A DNA stretch of 64,000 nucleotides from Apus apus (GCF_020740795.1 NC_067290.1:20159001-20223000), one strand, 5' to 3'. Positions 1 to 14,140 are shown, counted from the first letter of the stretch. Program-made: numbers and translations. The notes: generated from the sequence alone by a model not told the origin.

Positions 1-1507
1 CACTCGCCCATACTCCCCCCAGGCATGCCCCCAGGCCTGTCAGGCTTCTCAGGGCAACAGTGGAAATTAACTTCAGTTAAACCACACAACAACATCAAGG
101 AGCTTCTGTTGAGACTGTTCATGAGTGCTCACACTTTCACCCACACTTGAGACAAGGAGGAGACTTAATTGATTTTCACCTCACAAATCAAATGCATCAT
201 GCAGAATCACACCAACACCACAGCTTTGGGTGTTGAGAGAAGAGGGAAAGGTGACAGAACACAGCCCCACTGATGCAAGCAAGCTCCTCTTTTTACAGTG
301 ACACATATAGACCAGAAAACCAGGCAAGGACCTTTTCCTCCCTTGCAGCTCACAAGTATTCAATTACTAAATTAGACCACATTCCCTTGATTACATAAAG
401 CAATGAAAGGCCTACAGATACTTTGACCCTATCGGTATCTGTAGATGAGAAATACTGCTTTTGAAATTAACTTGTTGGTTTTGGGCTGAAGATTTGCACA
501 GGTTGTGATGGTGCTCTGCCACCTCCTGTGAGAGAACATCAAGCACGCCCCAACCCAAGGCCATGCAAATTCCAGAGCCAAAGTAGCACCAGAGACCCAG
601 CTCCAGCACGGATGTGTTAATTTGGATGTTTGCAGGCAACTTTTAGCCAATTACAGATCCAGAATTTAAAATGCACTCAAGCAACCTCATTAACTCTACA
701 GCCAGAAATAACGTTGCTGTAACTCTTAGCAGCGTAAGGGCACAAGTGTCTGCTCGGTGTAAACTCCTCCAGACACTAAAATAAAACATTTCCTCAGCTG
801 AAATTTCTTTATATCCTCTGGGTCATTCTCTCAGAGTTAACGGTGTCCCGTAAATCTGACTTAACCACCTTGCATAAATCTAACTTAAATCTAACTTTTC
901 AGTGACAAAAGCTTACATAAACAGATGATAAAATTGTCTCCATTCCCCCTCTGGGGGCTGAAGCTAAATGAGAGACAGATTTAGGGTTTCAGATGAACTG
1001 AGAATACTTGCAGACTTTTCTAAATAGGGTTTGGGATTTAAAAAAAGGTTGTTGTTTTACCTCAGGCTGCTATATTTCTGTCTCAGCACAGAAATACATC
1101 CGTATGCATCATGCTCACACAAACTTTCCCCACACTCGGTGAGGCAGCAGATTTACAGCACCCGCACGGCAGCGCGCACCCGCAGCACGCTCTGCTGCCG
1201 ACAGACACTTCCAGGGGAGCACAACACATCAAGGGAAACACTCTGGTGCATCATCTTCTTTTAATAATGCAACCCCTGAGCAGACGTCAGATGCGCAACG
1301 GGGTTATTTTGGTTCTCCAAATGTCTTGAAACTTCATCCAAAGTAGTAAGTGCAAATGAAATAAAACAATTTGCATTCAATTGAAATTCTTGTGGCAACT
1401 GAACAAGAATTTTTATCGTGTCCAAAAAAAACCCCGTTTCGTCCAGAGGCACCTTTTAAATACGTTCCTATAAAAGGCCGAAAAACATATTTCAGCCAAG
1501 GAAACAT
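1..1507. other. Intergenic, no gene seen
   Basis: AT-rich sequence without supported genes. A short CpG cluster at about 1100-1215 and a CRE-like GACGTCA at 1283-1289 are the only compositional oddities. Confidence 0.6.
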
Positions 1508-1890
1508 GGAATTGCCAGAGTCGGAAGGTACCTCCAGAAATCATCTAGTCCAACTGCCCCACTAAAGCAGGATTGCCTGGAGCACCTTATCAGGCTTGCA
1601 TCCAGGTAGGTCTTTAATGTTTCCAGAGAGGGTGACTCCACACCCTCCCTGGGCAGCCTGTTCCAGGGCTCTGTCACCCTCACACTAAGTTTTTCCTCAT
1701 AGTTAAATGGAACTTTCCCTGTTCCAGCTTGTGCCCGTTGCCCCCCATCCTGTCACTGGAGCTACTGAAAAATCTGGCTTCATCCTCCTTGCACCCACCC
1801 TTTAGATACTTGTAGGCATTAATAAGGTGTTCCCTCACCCTTCACTTCTCCAGGCTAAAGAGTCCCAGCTCTCCCACCCTTTCCTCGCTC
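1508..1890 (-). mobile_element. CR1 LINE 3' fragment, older subfamily
   Basis: About 380 bp in reverse orientation: aaatcatctagtccaactgc, gactccacaccctccctggg, ttgtgcccgttgccccccat, then ttctccaggctaaagagtcc. More diverged than the other two and lacking a clear 8-mer terminus, so probably older. The boundaries are approximate. Confidence 0.88.
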
Positions 1891-4800
1891 CCCACCCCCG
1901 CACTCCGCTGGGCTCAGCCCCTCCCCTCGCTCCGCAGCACCAACACGCCCCAGCGCTCCCTCACATTTACTGGCCGCTTTTCACTGGCTCGGCTGCCATT
2001 ACTTCAAAGCTGAACTCCGGAATAGCTGAGGAAGACCTTGTTCTGCTTCTTCTTCTGAACCTGTTCTGGTTTTGCATAAATAAATATTCAGTAGACACAG
2101 AATTAAAATCCAGGCTCTATCTGTATAGCTTTGTCCATCCCATGAGTCCTCTGCCCCACCAGCTATAATCACTTTTCCTTCATTTCTGTCTCAAAGACTC
2201 AGTTTTGACTAATAAGTAGAACAACTTCAATAGAAAAGACCAAGAAATTCATTCTGTAGAATACTCTTTAGCACAGTGCTTAGAATATTCATTGGAAAAT
2301 AAAGAATTGAGCTCAAATCCCATACTAGAAGAAATTCATGCATATACAGGACTTTTAGCACTGAGTAAACTATTTATACAAAGCAATCCCAAAGATACAC
2401 GCAAATGTGCCATGAAGAGTGGAGGAAAAGAGGGATACGTATCCAGAATACCTACGATACAGGGACAAAGAGAAGAACAAAATTGTATCACTCCATGTCC
2501 TGGTTCCAGAACAGATTTTTCCAAGAAAACTTATCAACCCCAGGAGACAGATTTGCACTGGAGGCTACAACCCCTCCCCAAATTACTAAACCCAGGCAGG
2601 GAGGCACTGCTGACAGATGGGGCTCATTATAGGATCTTCCAAATCCACAGCCCAAGGATCGTTAATTACTCTGAGAAACATCAAGAGAACTAGCAAAAGG
2701 CAGCTCTGTTGTGGGGTATGGATTATGGGCACAAAGCTCAGCTCCCACCTTTCCTACATGCACACTTTTTTTGGGAACTTCACTAGTTAATTGAAGGCAA
2801 ATAAAGCTGCTGTCAACACCACCAGCTACCTCAACATATTTTAATCAACTAGAAGTGAATTATCAAGCACTAATAATAATATCCAAAGGAGATTCCAGGC
2901 AAACAGTACATTACTGAACAACCCATACCTCTAAAAACGTTAGGAACAGTGCACCTGTCTCCACTGATGAAGCATGTTATCATCCACCAAACTGTCCTAA
3001 AGATTTATGTATTCCCTCCATTTCATTGTTTCAAAGACCTTAGCAAATGGATAAATCAATTTTATTTTTCTACCAGCTTCAGAAAAATGAGTTCTACATT
3101 GAGATCAACCTGCAGTTCTCTTCTGCCATCTTTGGCTGCCTCTTTTGATCCATAGTCCCAGCTAAAAAGCATCCAAGTCCTTCTTTGGATGTTACTCTTC
3201 TAACCTGGCCAAGCCCACCATGGCTGCAAACATAGGAGCTGCTGTGTCTCATGGTACTGGGGTGCTTTATGCTTTTGCAACAGCAAATGCAACTTTTGCC
3301 ATCTTCCTTCAGTTCTCATTCAGTTTGGGCTATCCTGACTTGCAACAGTGCTGCCATTTAATTTTGGCATATGCAGTAGGGCATTTTTAAAGGTCTTAGT
3401 TTTTCAAGCATTGTCCCAACTAGACATGGCTATTAACTCTGTTAGGAGCACAATAGGCTCTTTGAATACCTCCACAATTTCAAAAGAAGTGAAATATGGC
3501 TCCTTATCAGTTTTTAAATGAATTGTACTCAAGCATTAACATAAAAACAGTTAGACACTAATCATCTAGCTGAAGAAAATGACATTACAAACCTAATGAA
3601 AACAGCAGGGAAGCACAGAGGAAATAAGAACAATACTTTGCTAGCAGCAGCATGTCTGTGGGCACACTGAAGTTACCAATGAACTGACATTTACTAAACA
3701 GAGCACAGATGCAACCAACTTTTATATGGATGTTAGACCTCCTGAGAATTTGCCATCAGAAGAATCTCAGCTCTGAAAAGCTAATCACATCCAGCTCAGC
3801 GTTGCTGCCCTCTGCAGTGAGACAGCTGAGCTCCCGCCCAGTTTGACTTTGGATAGGAGCACAGAGCCAAGTGGCCACAGGGCAACCAGCACACAGAGCG
3901 ACAATGCCAGAGGGCAGGCAAAATGTCTTCAGTGTAAAAACACATTACTTTGCTTTCGTTAACATAGAACCGTGCTAACAAGTCTTGGGCACAGACTGAC
4001 CAGGCCAGGGAGCTCTCCATTCCCCAGAAGCAATACACAACCCAAAGAAGCCTTTCTCCAGTACAACCCATACTTGTGGACCCGCACACACTCCCAGCTC
4101 TTGGATGGGCAAGTTTCAGCTCCCTTTAGCAAGACTTAACCCCTGGGAGCTGCTAGAGCAGCCTTTAAAAATAAGCACCAAAACAAAACCACACCTCTTG
4201 CCTCTACTGGTATTTTAAGTTGCAACTGCTTTCAACGAAAGGGAAATTTTTTCTCAGGGGATACCAAGAATTAAAGACAGGTTTCCTGTAAAGGTAGCAG
4301 CATCACAAGTATGTGCAAAATACCTTTTCCAGAACACACAGAAAAGAGGTGATCATGTTCTTCAAGCTATTCCAGCATGATAGTTTCAATGAGTGGTAAA
4401 AAGAGGAGCAGCTAATACTCAGACATTCCCGAAATGCTACTCATTTTTTGGAGTAGTTAGGGTAGCCTCCTATGCTAAAAAATCATAAAGCCATTTACAT
4501 TATTTCAATATTTCAAAGCAGAGAGAAAGGAAAAAACTCAAATGTGCTCAGATTTATAAATGCTTTTCCTGGTATAACCCTTACCTTTCCCTGCTTCTGA
4601 GGGCAATAACCATTTCCAGAAGTCTGCATTACATCTTCAGTGAAGTGCCTCTTGAGGATGCTCGATTTATTAGAGGAAACACTCTGAAACAATACTAAAA
4701 GAACATGTGTACTCACTTTATCTATATCAAAGACCAAGGCCAACAGTCACTAGTGTTTATTCCAACTCTGTACTCTTTTTCTGAATTTAAATGAAAACAA

Positions 4801-6186
4801 CATAATTAAAACAATTACTCTGTGCAAGTACTTTGTTTTCTCTTTCATTTCTAATTTCCAGCAGTCACCTGGCAGCACCTCAATGCTGGAGCTGCCAGGT
4901 ACACACAACATTAACCAACGAGGTGGGCAGCCAGGAGAAGTGCTGTAGTGTTGGGACAAACTCAGCAGGTCAGAAAGAGCAATGGTGTCTCCTCCCAGCT
5001 GCATTTCCATGCAGGTACATCTGCTTTGACATCTAACATAACCCACAGACAAGATGGCTGGAGGATCCCAGGATCCTAAACCCCTTGTGGCCCTCAGCAG
5101 ACTCATACTGTCAATGGTGGGCAATTCTGCAGACACAAAAAGGGTTAGGCCACAAATAAGTGTGGAAATGCTAGTGTCACTTAGATATTCCCTCCCCCCC
5201 AGCATGTCAAGTAAAGTTATGTGCTCATTAGTTGATTACATGGAGGACCTGAAAACCAAGGAAGCAGTAATCCATAAAATGCAGCTGAGCCTAGAGCAGA
5301 AAACTTTGCATCAGACATAAATGCAATAGTAATAAATCACACTAGTTTCATCCTGGAGAATTATCATTACGAGCAGTTACTTGCTGATTTCAGTCCCCTT
5401 AACAACTACAGCTTGACAGGCTCTGCCTTTTATTATTTCCTAAGTGTTCAGTGAAAACAAGCCAGATCTGATTAATCCTCCTTCCTTTTGGGAGCTAGAG
5501 GCACTAAGCACAAACTAGCCAAAGTTAGGGCTCTCTGGACCATTTGACAAAAAACTGGGGCCAAATCACACCAGAAAAGATGGGAGCTGATAAATCTTTA
5601 ATAAGCCTCTTACAACCTGGGTTGGCAATTTCTTCTTTTTTTTCCTCTTACATAGTAGCAATTATAACACCGTATTCCTTGAGAAAGTGAAATGTTACAA
5701 GGAGAGATTGTTATTAAGAATTAATGGTCTTATTTGTGTTTAATGATAAAATTCAGAAGGAAAGCTTCAACCCTAACAGCACAATAGCCAGAAGGCCAAC
5801 AAACAGCTAAGAGAAAGGACACATTTTTCATAAATATGCCTCCTCCTGGCTCTGCCTTTATTCTTGTGTGCTCAACTGTAGCAATTAGAAGAATAATCTA
5901 TAGGAAGCCTACCCCCCAAAGCCTCTCTCAGCTTTCTCCAGCTGTTTCCTTCTTTTTGTTGCCAGCAAACTCAAGCTCTGAAGAGATGATTCACCTCAGC
6001 AGGACTCCAAACTCTACATCTGCTCTGGGGGCATAATCTTTGCTGGGTACATGGAAATGGTCTTTAAACTAATGGAGTCACTAGACTAAGCAAAAATTCT
6101 CTTATCTGAACCTACATGCTAAGTTTTTATTTTCAATTATATTTCTAGCTGAGTATTTTCAAGATTATCATCTTTCTTCTTTAAAT
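1891..6186. other. Intergenic, no gene seen
   Basis: Between two CR1 fragments. It holds a perfect 10-bp inverted repeat at 4867-4900 and a 151-codon open frame on the - strand (4750-5205) with no recognisable domain; neither is enough to call a gene. Confidence 0.6.
4867..4900. repeat. Perfect inverted repeat (hairpin)
   Basis: ACCTGGCAGC at 4867-4876 pairs with GCTGCCAGGT at 4891-4900, with a 14-base loop that itself contains part of a second CAGCA/TGCTG pairing. Function unknown; could be chance. Confidence 0.7.
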
Positions 6187-6447
6187 CACAGAATGACAGA
6201 ATTTTTTTAATTGGAAGGGACCTTAAAGATCATCAAGTTCCAACCCTCCTGCACAGGCAGGGACACCTTCCACTAGAACAGGCTGCTCAGAGCCCCATCC
6301 AACCTGCCCTTGAACACCTCCAGGGATGGAGCCCCCATAACATCTCTGGGCAGCCTGTTCCAGTGTCTCACCACCCTTACACTGAAGAATTTATGCCTGA
6401 TGTCTAACCTAAATCTCTCTTCTTCAGCTTAAAACCATTACCCCGAT
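6187..6447 (-). mobile_element. CR1 LINE 3' fragment
   Basis: About 260 bp in reverse orientation: aattggaagggaccttaaag, the gcacaggcagggacacctt block, cttgaacacctccagggatg, ctgggcagcctgttccagtg. The 3' terminus is at the left (degenerate ATTCTGTG-like at 6187-6200). 5'-truncated with no reverse transcriptase segment. Confidence 0.92.
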
Positions 6448-9400
6448 TAAATATTGTAATGCTGCTTTGCAACACACACTGCTCTTCTCAAAGTACCTTA
6501 CTGCACTCTGTAAATGCAACCCTACATTATCTTTTTGTAAACAAAGAAAATATCTACTGTGACCTGTGTCCAGCAATACAGAGAAAATCCTTGGAAGTGG
6601 AATTGGCATTTAGTTACCATAACTCTCCCAAACCACAATATAATACTGACCCCCACAAACAACACTGTATTTTTGAGCATTACCAAAAATGTTTTGAAAA
6701 TGGATTTGAGCTTTCCATTCTTTAGGGAAATGGAGTGTTCTTCCTGATTACAGCAAGTGACTGGAAAAAAGCTGTATGCTTGTAATTCGTGGGAAGTATG
6801 GCTGCAGAGTGCTCCTTAGCCCAGGAGAAATCCACAGTGAAAATGACAGCAAAAGAGAGGAGAAGGATACAATGGGTAAAGCAGGAAAGCTCTGAAGCAG
6901 TGAAGCTAACCTGGACAAGCACATGGAAAATCAATTTTGTTTTCTGTGGATGGTAAATACAGGGAAAGATGCAAGGAAAGCAATATGGACAAGGCCAAGG
7001 AATCACAAATTACATGGCCCAACCCTTTTTGTGTCTCCATGTAGGAAACACATTATTATAGGTTGAGGAAGGGAAAAGGCAAGTTTTTCTTCCCTGTTCC
7101 TACAGAGGGAGTGCAGATGTTTGCCAGGACAAGTGCAGAAGAGTTTCTGCAAATCAGTATTATACCAAGAAAAACCAGGCTGTGCCTTACCACTTGAGAC
7201 AAGGTACAGAGCAGCTCCTCAGTTACGACTCTGAAGGAAACTTACACTGATCTTTATACTTAATTAAACCTTCTCTTCTCAAGAAAGGATACATAGTTTC
7301 TGTGAACCACAGAGAAACTGGAAAGATAAATTCTCACCTCCACCTTAATTCATCCAACTGAATTTACAAAAACTGTGCAGCAGATCTAATACATGTCTTT
7401 CTTCATCTCACAGAAAAGTAGTGTTAACTAGAGCCTCCTACTAACAGAAAGAGGATAGTTTTTTGCAAAAAACAGCTAGTGGGCAACCACCTATGAGGAA
7501 AAACACAGCAAATGTAATTAGTATCTAATTCTATTTTAATGGAGCCTGAAAAGTTTATTTGTTCATAAACACAGGCCACAGAAGAATGTTCAAGAATAAT
7601 TTTATTATTGAGAAAGAAAGATATTTCTTAACCAGAAACTAGTCCAGGATCCATTGAGTTCAATTCTTCCGTCACACAGAATTTGTCAGGCACAATATCC
7701 TGTTCTGAAAGAACAAGGCCACAAAACAGCATTCAAGATAATCCAGACATCAGGAGAAAACACCACGTTAGCAGCATATACAAAGCACAGAGAGGCTGCA
7801 GACAATGTCACTCCTCCAAAGGATGGCAGCTCCCCTGATATTAGGGCTGCACATGTGTGTAAAAACTCAAACTTAGCCACTAAAGAATGTTGACTCAGAA
7901 TTTAAGATGAACAGTCTTATAGAAGCATAAATAGACATGAATCAACACCGATCTTCACAGAAAGGAGAGCTACAAATAACACATTCAGATTTATGTCCTT
8001 TTCTGCACAGTAAAACATTTCACTAATGCAAGGAATTAAAACAAGTTTTCTTCCCTTACTTGTCTGTAGTGCATTCAACACCAGTGAACTCAAGAGCCAT
8101 CCCACACTTACAGTGCCAAATACAGAAGAATACAGTTGTAATTTTCATCATCCAATGGTTTCTTGGCTAAAAGCATTTCCTAAGGTTCTTAGAAACTTCT
8201 CTCACAGATGTTGAGCAGGCCTATTTCCACTCTCCAGAGATAAAAAATCCTCTCTTGAACTCCTGTGATTTTGGATTGCCACTACATCCACATTCATTAC
8301 ACAGTTACCATCTGCCAGTAACTAATAAAAACAACAGTTACCTCATGCTCCTAAGATAACAGTGCTAAAAAGGTGATGAGATTAGTTAACAATGAAGAAA
8401 AACAAGCTTAATAATCCCTCCCTTGGTATCTGGAGTGCTAGGAATGTATTATCACAATAAAATTCATTTTTATTGTATGTTCCACAATGTGCGTTTCCAT
8501 ATAAGCCACAGAAAACCTGAGGACTAGGAAATAAAGGCTGAAAAAGTGCTTCAGGCATATATTGCCCTTTGCCTCCCCAGGGAGGAGAGGATCAAACATG
8601 GTCTAAAGCTCAGACTGAAGCTTAGCTGTAAACTAGCCTTACTAAAGCAATTAACAAACACAGAAAGGGATTCCATAACCCCAAAAAGAACATTACAAGG
8701 ACTCTTGATACTATGCATTTTAGCTTCTGAAACACCCCAACAGGACCTGCTTATCATCACAGCATAACACGATCCTCAGTAACAAATTTGCTGACTCCAA
8801 CTCAAGAAGACACATGCTTACAAAGAGCACAAATCTGTTGTTTGCAACACTTACAAGATCTGCTTGTTTGTCGTAAATAGTTTAAATGAAACAAATATTA
8901 GTAAAAGTAAACAGCAGTTTTCAGGCAGACATTGAAATTAGTTCTCCCTTTTATTCCCTCTCTCCCTTAACATGAACATGTCTTCCAGGTCTCCTGCAAA
9001 CTCCTACCTGAGCAATCCACAACTCATTTTTCCCAAGGTCTCTTTCTCCTCAGCTTTCAGGCTCTGACAGCCCTCAGCCTTTAGATGAGAGCTCAGGGAA
9101 TGCTGCCCACAGTGACAGCCTGTTCCAGCCTCCTTGTCTCCAGTGCTTTGTGCTTCACCTGGTATCACAACACCAGCACCACCCTGTAGAGTTTACAGAT
9201 TTTTCACTGTGTCTTTGATATTTCAGCATCTCATCTAACTGGAGCTGCAGCAACGAGACCAATGAGACTTGCACGAAGTCTGCCAATATACACCAAGCTG
9301 AGACCGCAACCAGCTACTGAGCCCATGGGCTGAATGAGGACATACCTCCACACTTCAGAGTAAAGTCAGTACTCCTGCTCATGTTCAGTAGGGGCCTTAG

Positions 9401-12400
9401 TTCCTTGGCATTCCCTGGAAAAGGCAACAGCAGCATACACCCCTTCACCACACCAGCAGGTCTCGTGTCTCATCACGCTACAAATGTTTGTCCTTTATGC
9501 CAACAAGCACAATTTGAACTCTGATCTAACAAAAATCCTTGATTTTAACTTAGTGAAAAACCTAAGGCAGATGGAAAGCAGCAGGGAGAGTTAGAGAAAA
9601 CTCATTATTACGGAATATTAATTACTACCCACAAGCCTCTTAGGTCACCTCTGCTATGCCATGAAACACACACACTCTGAGCACAAGGCTTATTAAATAC
9701 AGACTAACTGACAGAATGGGGCTGTTTTTACCTAGGCCAAACAGTATCCAGGCATCTTTCTCAAGCAGTTAAATCAAACTCATACTAGAAAGTATATTAG
9801 GAAGGAACTTAACCTAAGCAAAGTATCTCACAGACCAGTTTTTGCCCATATCCACACTTTTCTGATGCTAAACACGGTAAAAACAAAGATGCTGACAGCC
9901 ACAGAGAAGCCACCAAAATGTTGTACAAGGGAAGTGAAATTATCTGAATTTCATTAAACACATAAATCTTCCCACAGGATTGCAGCTGGCATCTCAGCAT
10001 GTGATCTCCCATCACAGTTATTTAGACCATGTCTAGACTGTGCTGATTTTAAACCAGCTGGCTTGGCTGCTCCTGGATGCTGAGCTGAAGCTGGCTGAGA
10101 TGCTGGCAGGCATGACCTGAGCTTGCTGTTACCATGGCCGCGCTGCAGCAAGGCCTGCATGGCCAGCCTGAAGCCACCTCATGTGTGTCCTCAGCAGCAC
10201 CAAATCGAACAGCACAGGTGTTCCCTTAAAGAGAAGGTGGTGCTTGCTGCCTTTGTGTGCTACCGTGATGCCTGGCAGAGCAAACTCAAAAATACTTCAG
10301 TGGACATTAGGATTCTTTCAGACACTCCCAGTAGCTGTTCAGGAAAACCATCGCACATACTGCATGCTATATGGCATCTTTGTGCAAACCACCACCAACA
10401 CTTGAAGTTAACAGCTCACCACATACATAATAAATCTATTCCATCTTCTGTCAAGAGTGTAAAAGGCAAAAGAAGGAACGGACACTGATGGCCCAAAACC
10501 CCTCCTTCAGCAAGCTGGAGAACTATCATTCTTTAAAACAGTCATTGCCAGGAACCAATGGTGCATGACCTTCGCCTTCAGCAATAAACCAGACATGAAT
10601 ATAAAAAGCAAGAGCAAATATGTGTTTTCAGCCTGGCCATTATCAGGTATCAGCAGACTGATAAGAACTGCACACTCAAGTACTGCAGTGATAAAATTTT
10701 ATAGACAAGTTGTCTGGTTACGACAGTATTCCTAGGAATAGCAATATATTCACAGCTTGTGTTGATAGCCTCTTAGTCAAGATTCCTCCTGTGAATCTCT
10801 ACTGGCCTTGTAAAACATGAATGCCACTGATTTTTGCTGGCATGCTGCTTAGCTTTTGGCGTGCATTATCAATTCCTCACCTACTGCACAGGGTTTCCCT
10901 CAGCATGCACCCAGCCCAGCTTTCCAAAGCAGCCCCTTGGGCTGCTCCAGGAGCCCTGCTCCCCGTGCAGTACCTACCCTGGCCCCTGAGCACCACTGCT
11001 GCCATGACAGCAGCATCCACGGCCGGTGAGGACAGCAGCAAGGGGACACTGGTGGCAGCAGGCTGATATAGCCCAAAGCTGGAGGCTGGGGCCAGCCCTG
11101 CGTGCTCATCACAGCAGGACCTCAGTGCTGGCCTGGATTTCACTGCAGCTCAGTGCTCATAAAGCACATACCTTGTCTCATTGTAGAGAAATCTGACTAG
11201 AGAGCATCTCATCAGTGAAAAGAATGTCTGCTGTCACACCCATGTGATACGGCTTGTCATGACTCAAAGGTTACAGAAGAGAAAGAACTGCTGGTTTGGG
11301 GGGGCTTTGCTCTAACCCCGTAGACTATTCAGTCTCAGGTGGCCACAGACTGTAACGTTGGATAAAAACATCTGTTAAAGCACAAAGCTCCTTGTTAAAA
11401 TTCTAGCTGGCCATATGGGAGGTCAGAAAGGCTGTCAGAGCCCTCCTGACACTTTATTTCATGTGGTTCTCTTTGGTGAGGTATGTATCCAAAGAAAACT
11501 CAGAAGTAGGTATACCCAGAGCACATCATGCAGGACATTGGTGCCTCAGTTTTTGTAGACAACAGCTTATCTGACTTTTTTTTTTTTTTACTAAATAAGG
11601 TTTCAGCATATCAGTTATAATCACTGAGTTACAGTCTTTAGACTTCTCTTATTCTATGTACATAAACTGCTGTCTTCCTCCTCACACACATGATCCTACT
11701 GAAAAGTGCTCTCTTCTTACCTCCTTCATATCTCATGAGCCTCTTCTCACCCCTGGGCATGCTTTTAATGGCATTACCAAGTATTTGGTAATTAACTTTT
11801 GCTCTGGTTTAGTTATTCACCATTTCCCAGGGTAGATTATGCAGGAAAACTGTTTCACCCATAGCACAGTTTTAGCCAGAGATAAAACACTATACCTACT
11901 AACAGATAGTGTTTTTTTCCTTTTGTGATAGAGTAAGTAACCATGGATGCACAAGAAACAATGCCTGCAGACAAAAAGAATGCCTTCAGATAGTGTTTGA
12001 CAGAAGAGATTCGCACATTTCTTTGAACTGATACATTTATATCTTGCTATATATATTTTTATATATTTGAGAAAATTTTCAGAGACCTTATCACAAAGAA
12101 AGTATGATTATTTCTTTCCCCCCCAAGTATAGGTTATATTTTTACAGTATTCATCAAAGTTTACAGTTTCTTTTTTAACAGTTTTCTGTTCAGTCATTTT
12201 AGTAACTTACACCTATGCAAACACCTCTACCCTTGAATACACCTGTACAACTTGTTAGGAAACATCTTTAGAATGGAAGTCCATGAGAAAGTTTTACAAA
12301 CAGCCAGGGTCACACTTTGAAAGACCTGACTTTGTTGTTACATACTCACTCTCTTGTTCTTCCTCTGCTTTTCCATGAAAAGCAGGGGACATTGCTGTTG

Positions 12401-12599
12401 CTATTACTGCCACACAACACGACTGACAGCTTCAGCGAGTTGTACAAGCAGGAAACAAACAACAGTAGGTCACCTTAGGGTCTTTTTTTTTTTTTCCTCC
12501 TCTACAGCCACTGTAATGGCAATTTAGAGAACACTTTGCTCAGCAGGTTTTCAGCCTGTGATTTTCCCTCTACACTTAAAGGCGTAAGGGAGGCAATAA
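6448..12599. other. Intergenic, no gene seen
   Basis: About 6 kb with no supported gene. It contains a T13 run at about 11577-11590 and a somewhat GC-richer but CpG-poor stretch at about 10.88-11.13 kb. Open frames here are under 125 codons and resemble no protein I know. Confidence 0.6.
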
Positions 12600-12680
12600 G
12601 GAATAAGAATATGAAATATTTATTATAGTAAGGGAGACATTAACAGTGTTGGATTATATTAAGAAACAGAAAATTTAGAC
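12600..12680 (+). repeat. Dispersed repeat, copy A
   Basis: 81 bp closely similar to 16182-16260 in direct orientation: shared GGAATAAGA, TATGAAATA, AGTAAGGGA, AGTGTTGGATTATATTAAGA. Aligned by eye there are six substitutions, all transitions, and two gaps (4 and 6 bases). Source element not recognised. Confidence 0.85.
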
Positions 12681-12747
12681 TATTAAGATAGTCATACTTC
12701 AGAAGAGCTGCTTGTTACTGTACTGTATTTCCCAGCCAGCAGATCTC

Positions 12748-13072
12748 CTTCGGGAAGAAATCCCAAACGTGGAATCTCCCTTGGCAGCAAGCAGCCCTAG
12801 AACGTTTCAGCGCAGGGAACACGAGGCAATGTGCAAATGGGCAGAGCCCTGCAGGAGCTGGCCCGGCTCCACTCCTCGGCTGCTTCCCCCGCAGGAGATC
12901 CATGCGGACCGAGCACCCTGCGATCCAGCAGCAGCAACCGAGCCCAGCACAGGAGCCAGGAACCGCGGGTCCGCCTGACCTCCCAAGAGCCCCGGGGATC
13001 CCAGGGCCTGGCAGCATTAGGAAGTGCAGAGCTGGGATTAATTTGTGCCTAATGGCCAGGGATATCAGACGT
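12748..13072. promoter_or_regulatory. Orphan CpG-dense patch
   Basis: About 325 bp with roughly 17 CpGs counted by eye in otherwise CpG-poor DNA, about 17 kb upstream of SETMAR. It could be a distal promoter or enhancer, or a GC-rich transposon remnant. Open frames of 73-121 codons cross it on both strands but show no known motif. Confidence 0.4.
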
Positions 13073-14048
13073 GAAGCCATCTGAAACTGCTGGGTTTTGC
13101 TATATAGGATGGTAGAAATGCAAAAAGGAAGTCCCCACTGCAGCCCAAGCTTTCTGTCTCCTTCTCATGCCTTAAACAGATTGTCTGCTTTGTTTGTATT
13201 GTTAACAGCACTGTGTGCCAAGTCTGATACAAAAATTTATCTAGAATTTAACTAAGTTTTCAAAGCCATTGGGAAACAATAGAAAGTGGGCACACAAGAA
13301 AAGGGAAGGAAACATTGGCACAGTATGAAGTTTGAAGCCTTTTTCCTGCTGTTCCTTTAAAAAAAAAAAAAAAAAGAAACACCTGAATCTTGGACATGAA
13401 CTACTTAGTTGAAATCCTTTAACACAATCAACACCCTTCTCCAGTGACTGGAATTGAAATGCAAGCCATCAAAAAAAGCTCAACTGCATTTCACAATCAG
13501 AAGCTTGTGTATGTGTTTATATCCTGGAGTCACTTTGAAAACATCTCCTCAAAACAGGCCAAGCCTAGAACACCAGCATCTTCACTCAAAAACCAAAACA
13601 AAGCCCTGTGAGAACAGAACTGAAGGGCAGCTGCCTCTAATCAATACCACCAGTTTTCTGTTTTCAAGCTTGTGATGGATTTAGTAAAGAGAAAGCCAGC
13701 AGTCAGATTCCCATCTCTGCTATAGCAGGTAATCCAGTGTAACCCAGCAGAAACCAGTATAGCTGCTCTCCATTTATACCAGCATGAAACTCCCTCAAGT
13801 TGGCTCTCACAATAAGGGGGGAAAGAAATCTGGGGAGGGGAATATTTCAAATACCCAGCTCAAAGGACTGCTCAAATAATTATTCAGTGATGAAAGAAAA
13901 AGTATTTCAACCATAACAGAAAACAACCTAAATCACACTAAGGTTTATGTAACAGAAGTACAGAAAACACCAAGTTTTGAAATGATACAGTGAAGGTAGA
14001 ATGCGAGAGCAAACTCAGATAAAATGCCACATGAAAAAGCAGGTTCTA

Positions 14049-14140
14049 TGCAAAAAAAAAAAAAAAAAATCTAGTTTTACTTTCTAAAAAATAAACAAAA
14101 AACCCCCAAACAAACAAAAATAATTTTAAAAAACCCACAA
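14049..14140. repeat. A-rich low-complexity tract
   Basis: Begins with about 18 A, then AAAC/AAAT-type units interrupted by a T-rich segment. Confidence 0.8.

Noticed and set aside
4750-5205. 151-codon ORF on - in the intergenic region
   Set aside because: No known motif, no plausible splice or promoter context. Kept only as context for the hairpin finding.
13320-13400. A17 tract as the tail of a processed pseudogene
   Set aside because: The preceding sequence shows no recognisable gene remnant and no target-site duplication was evident.
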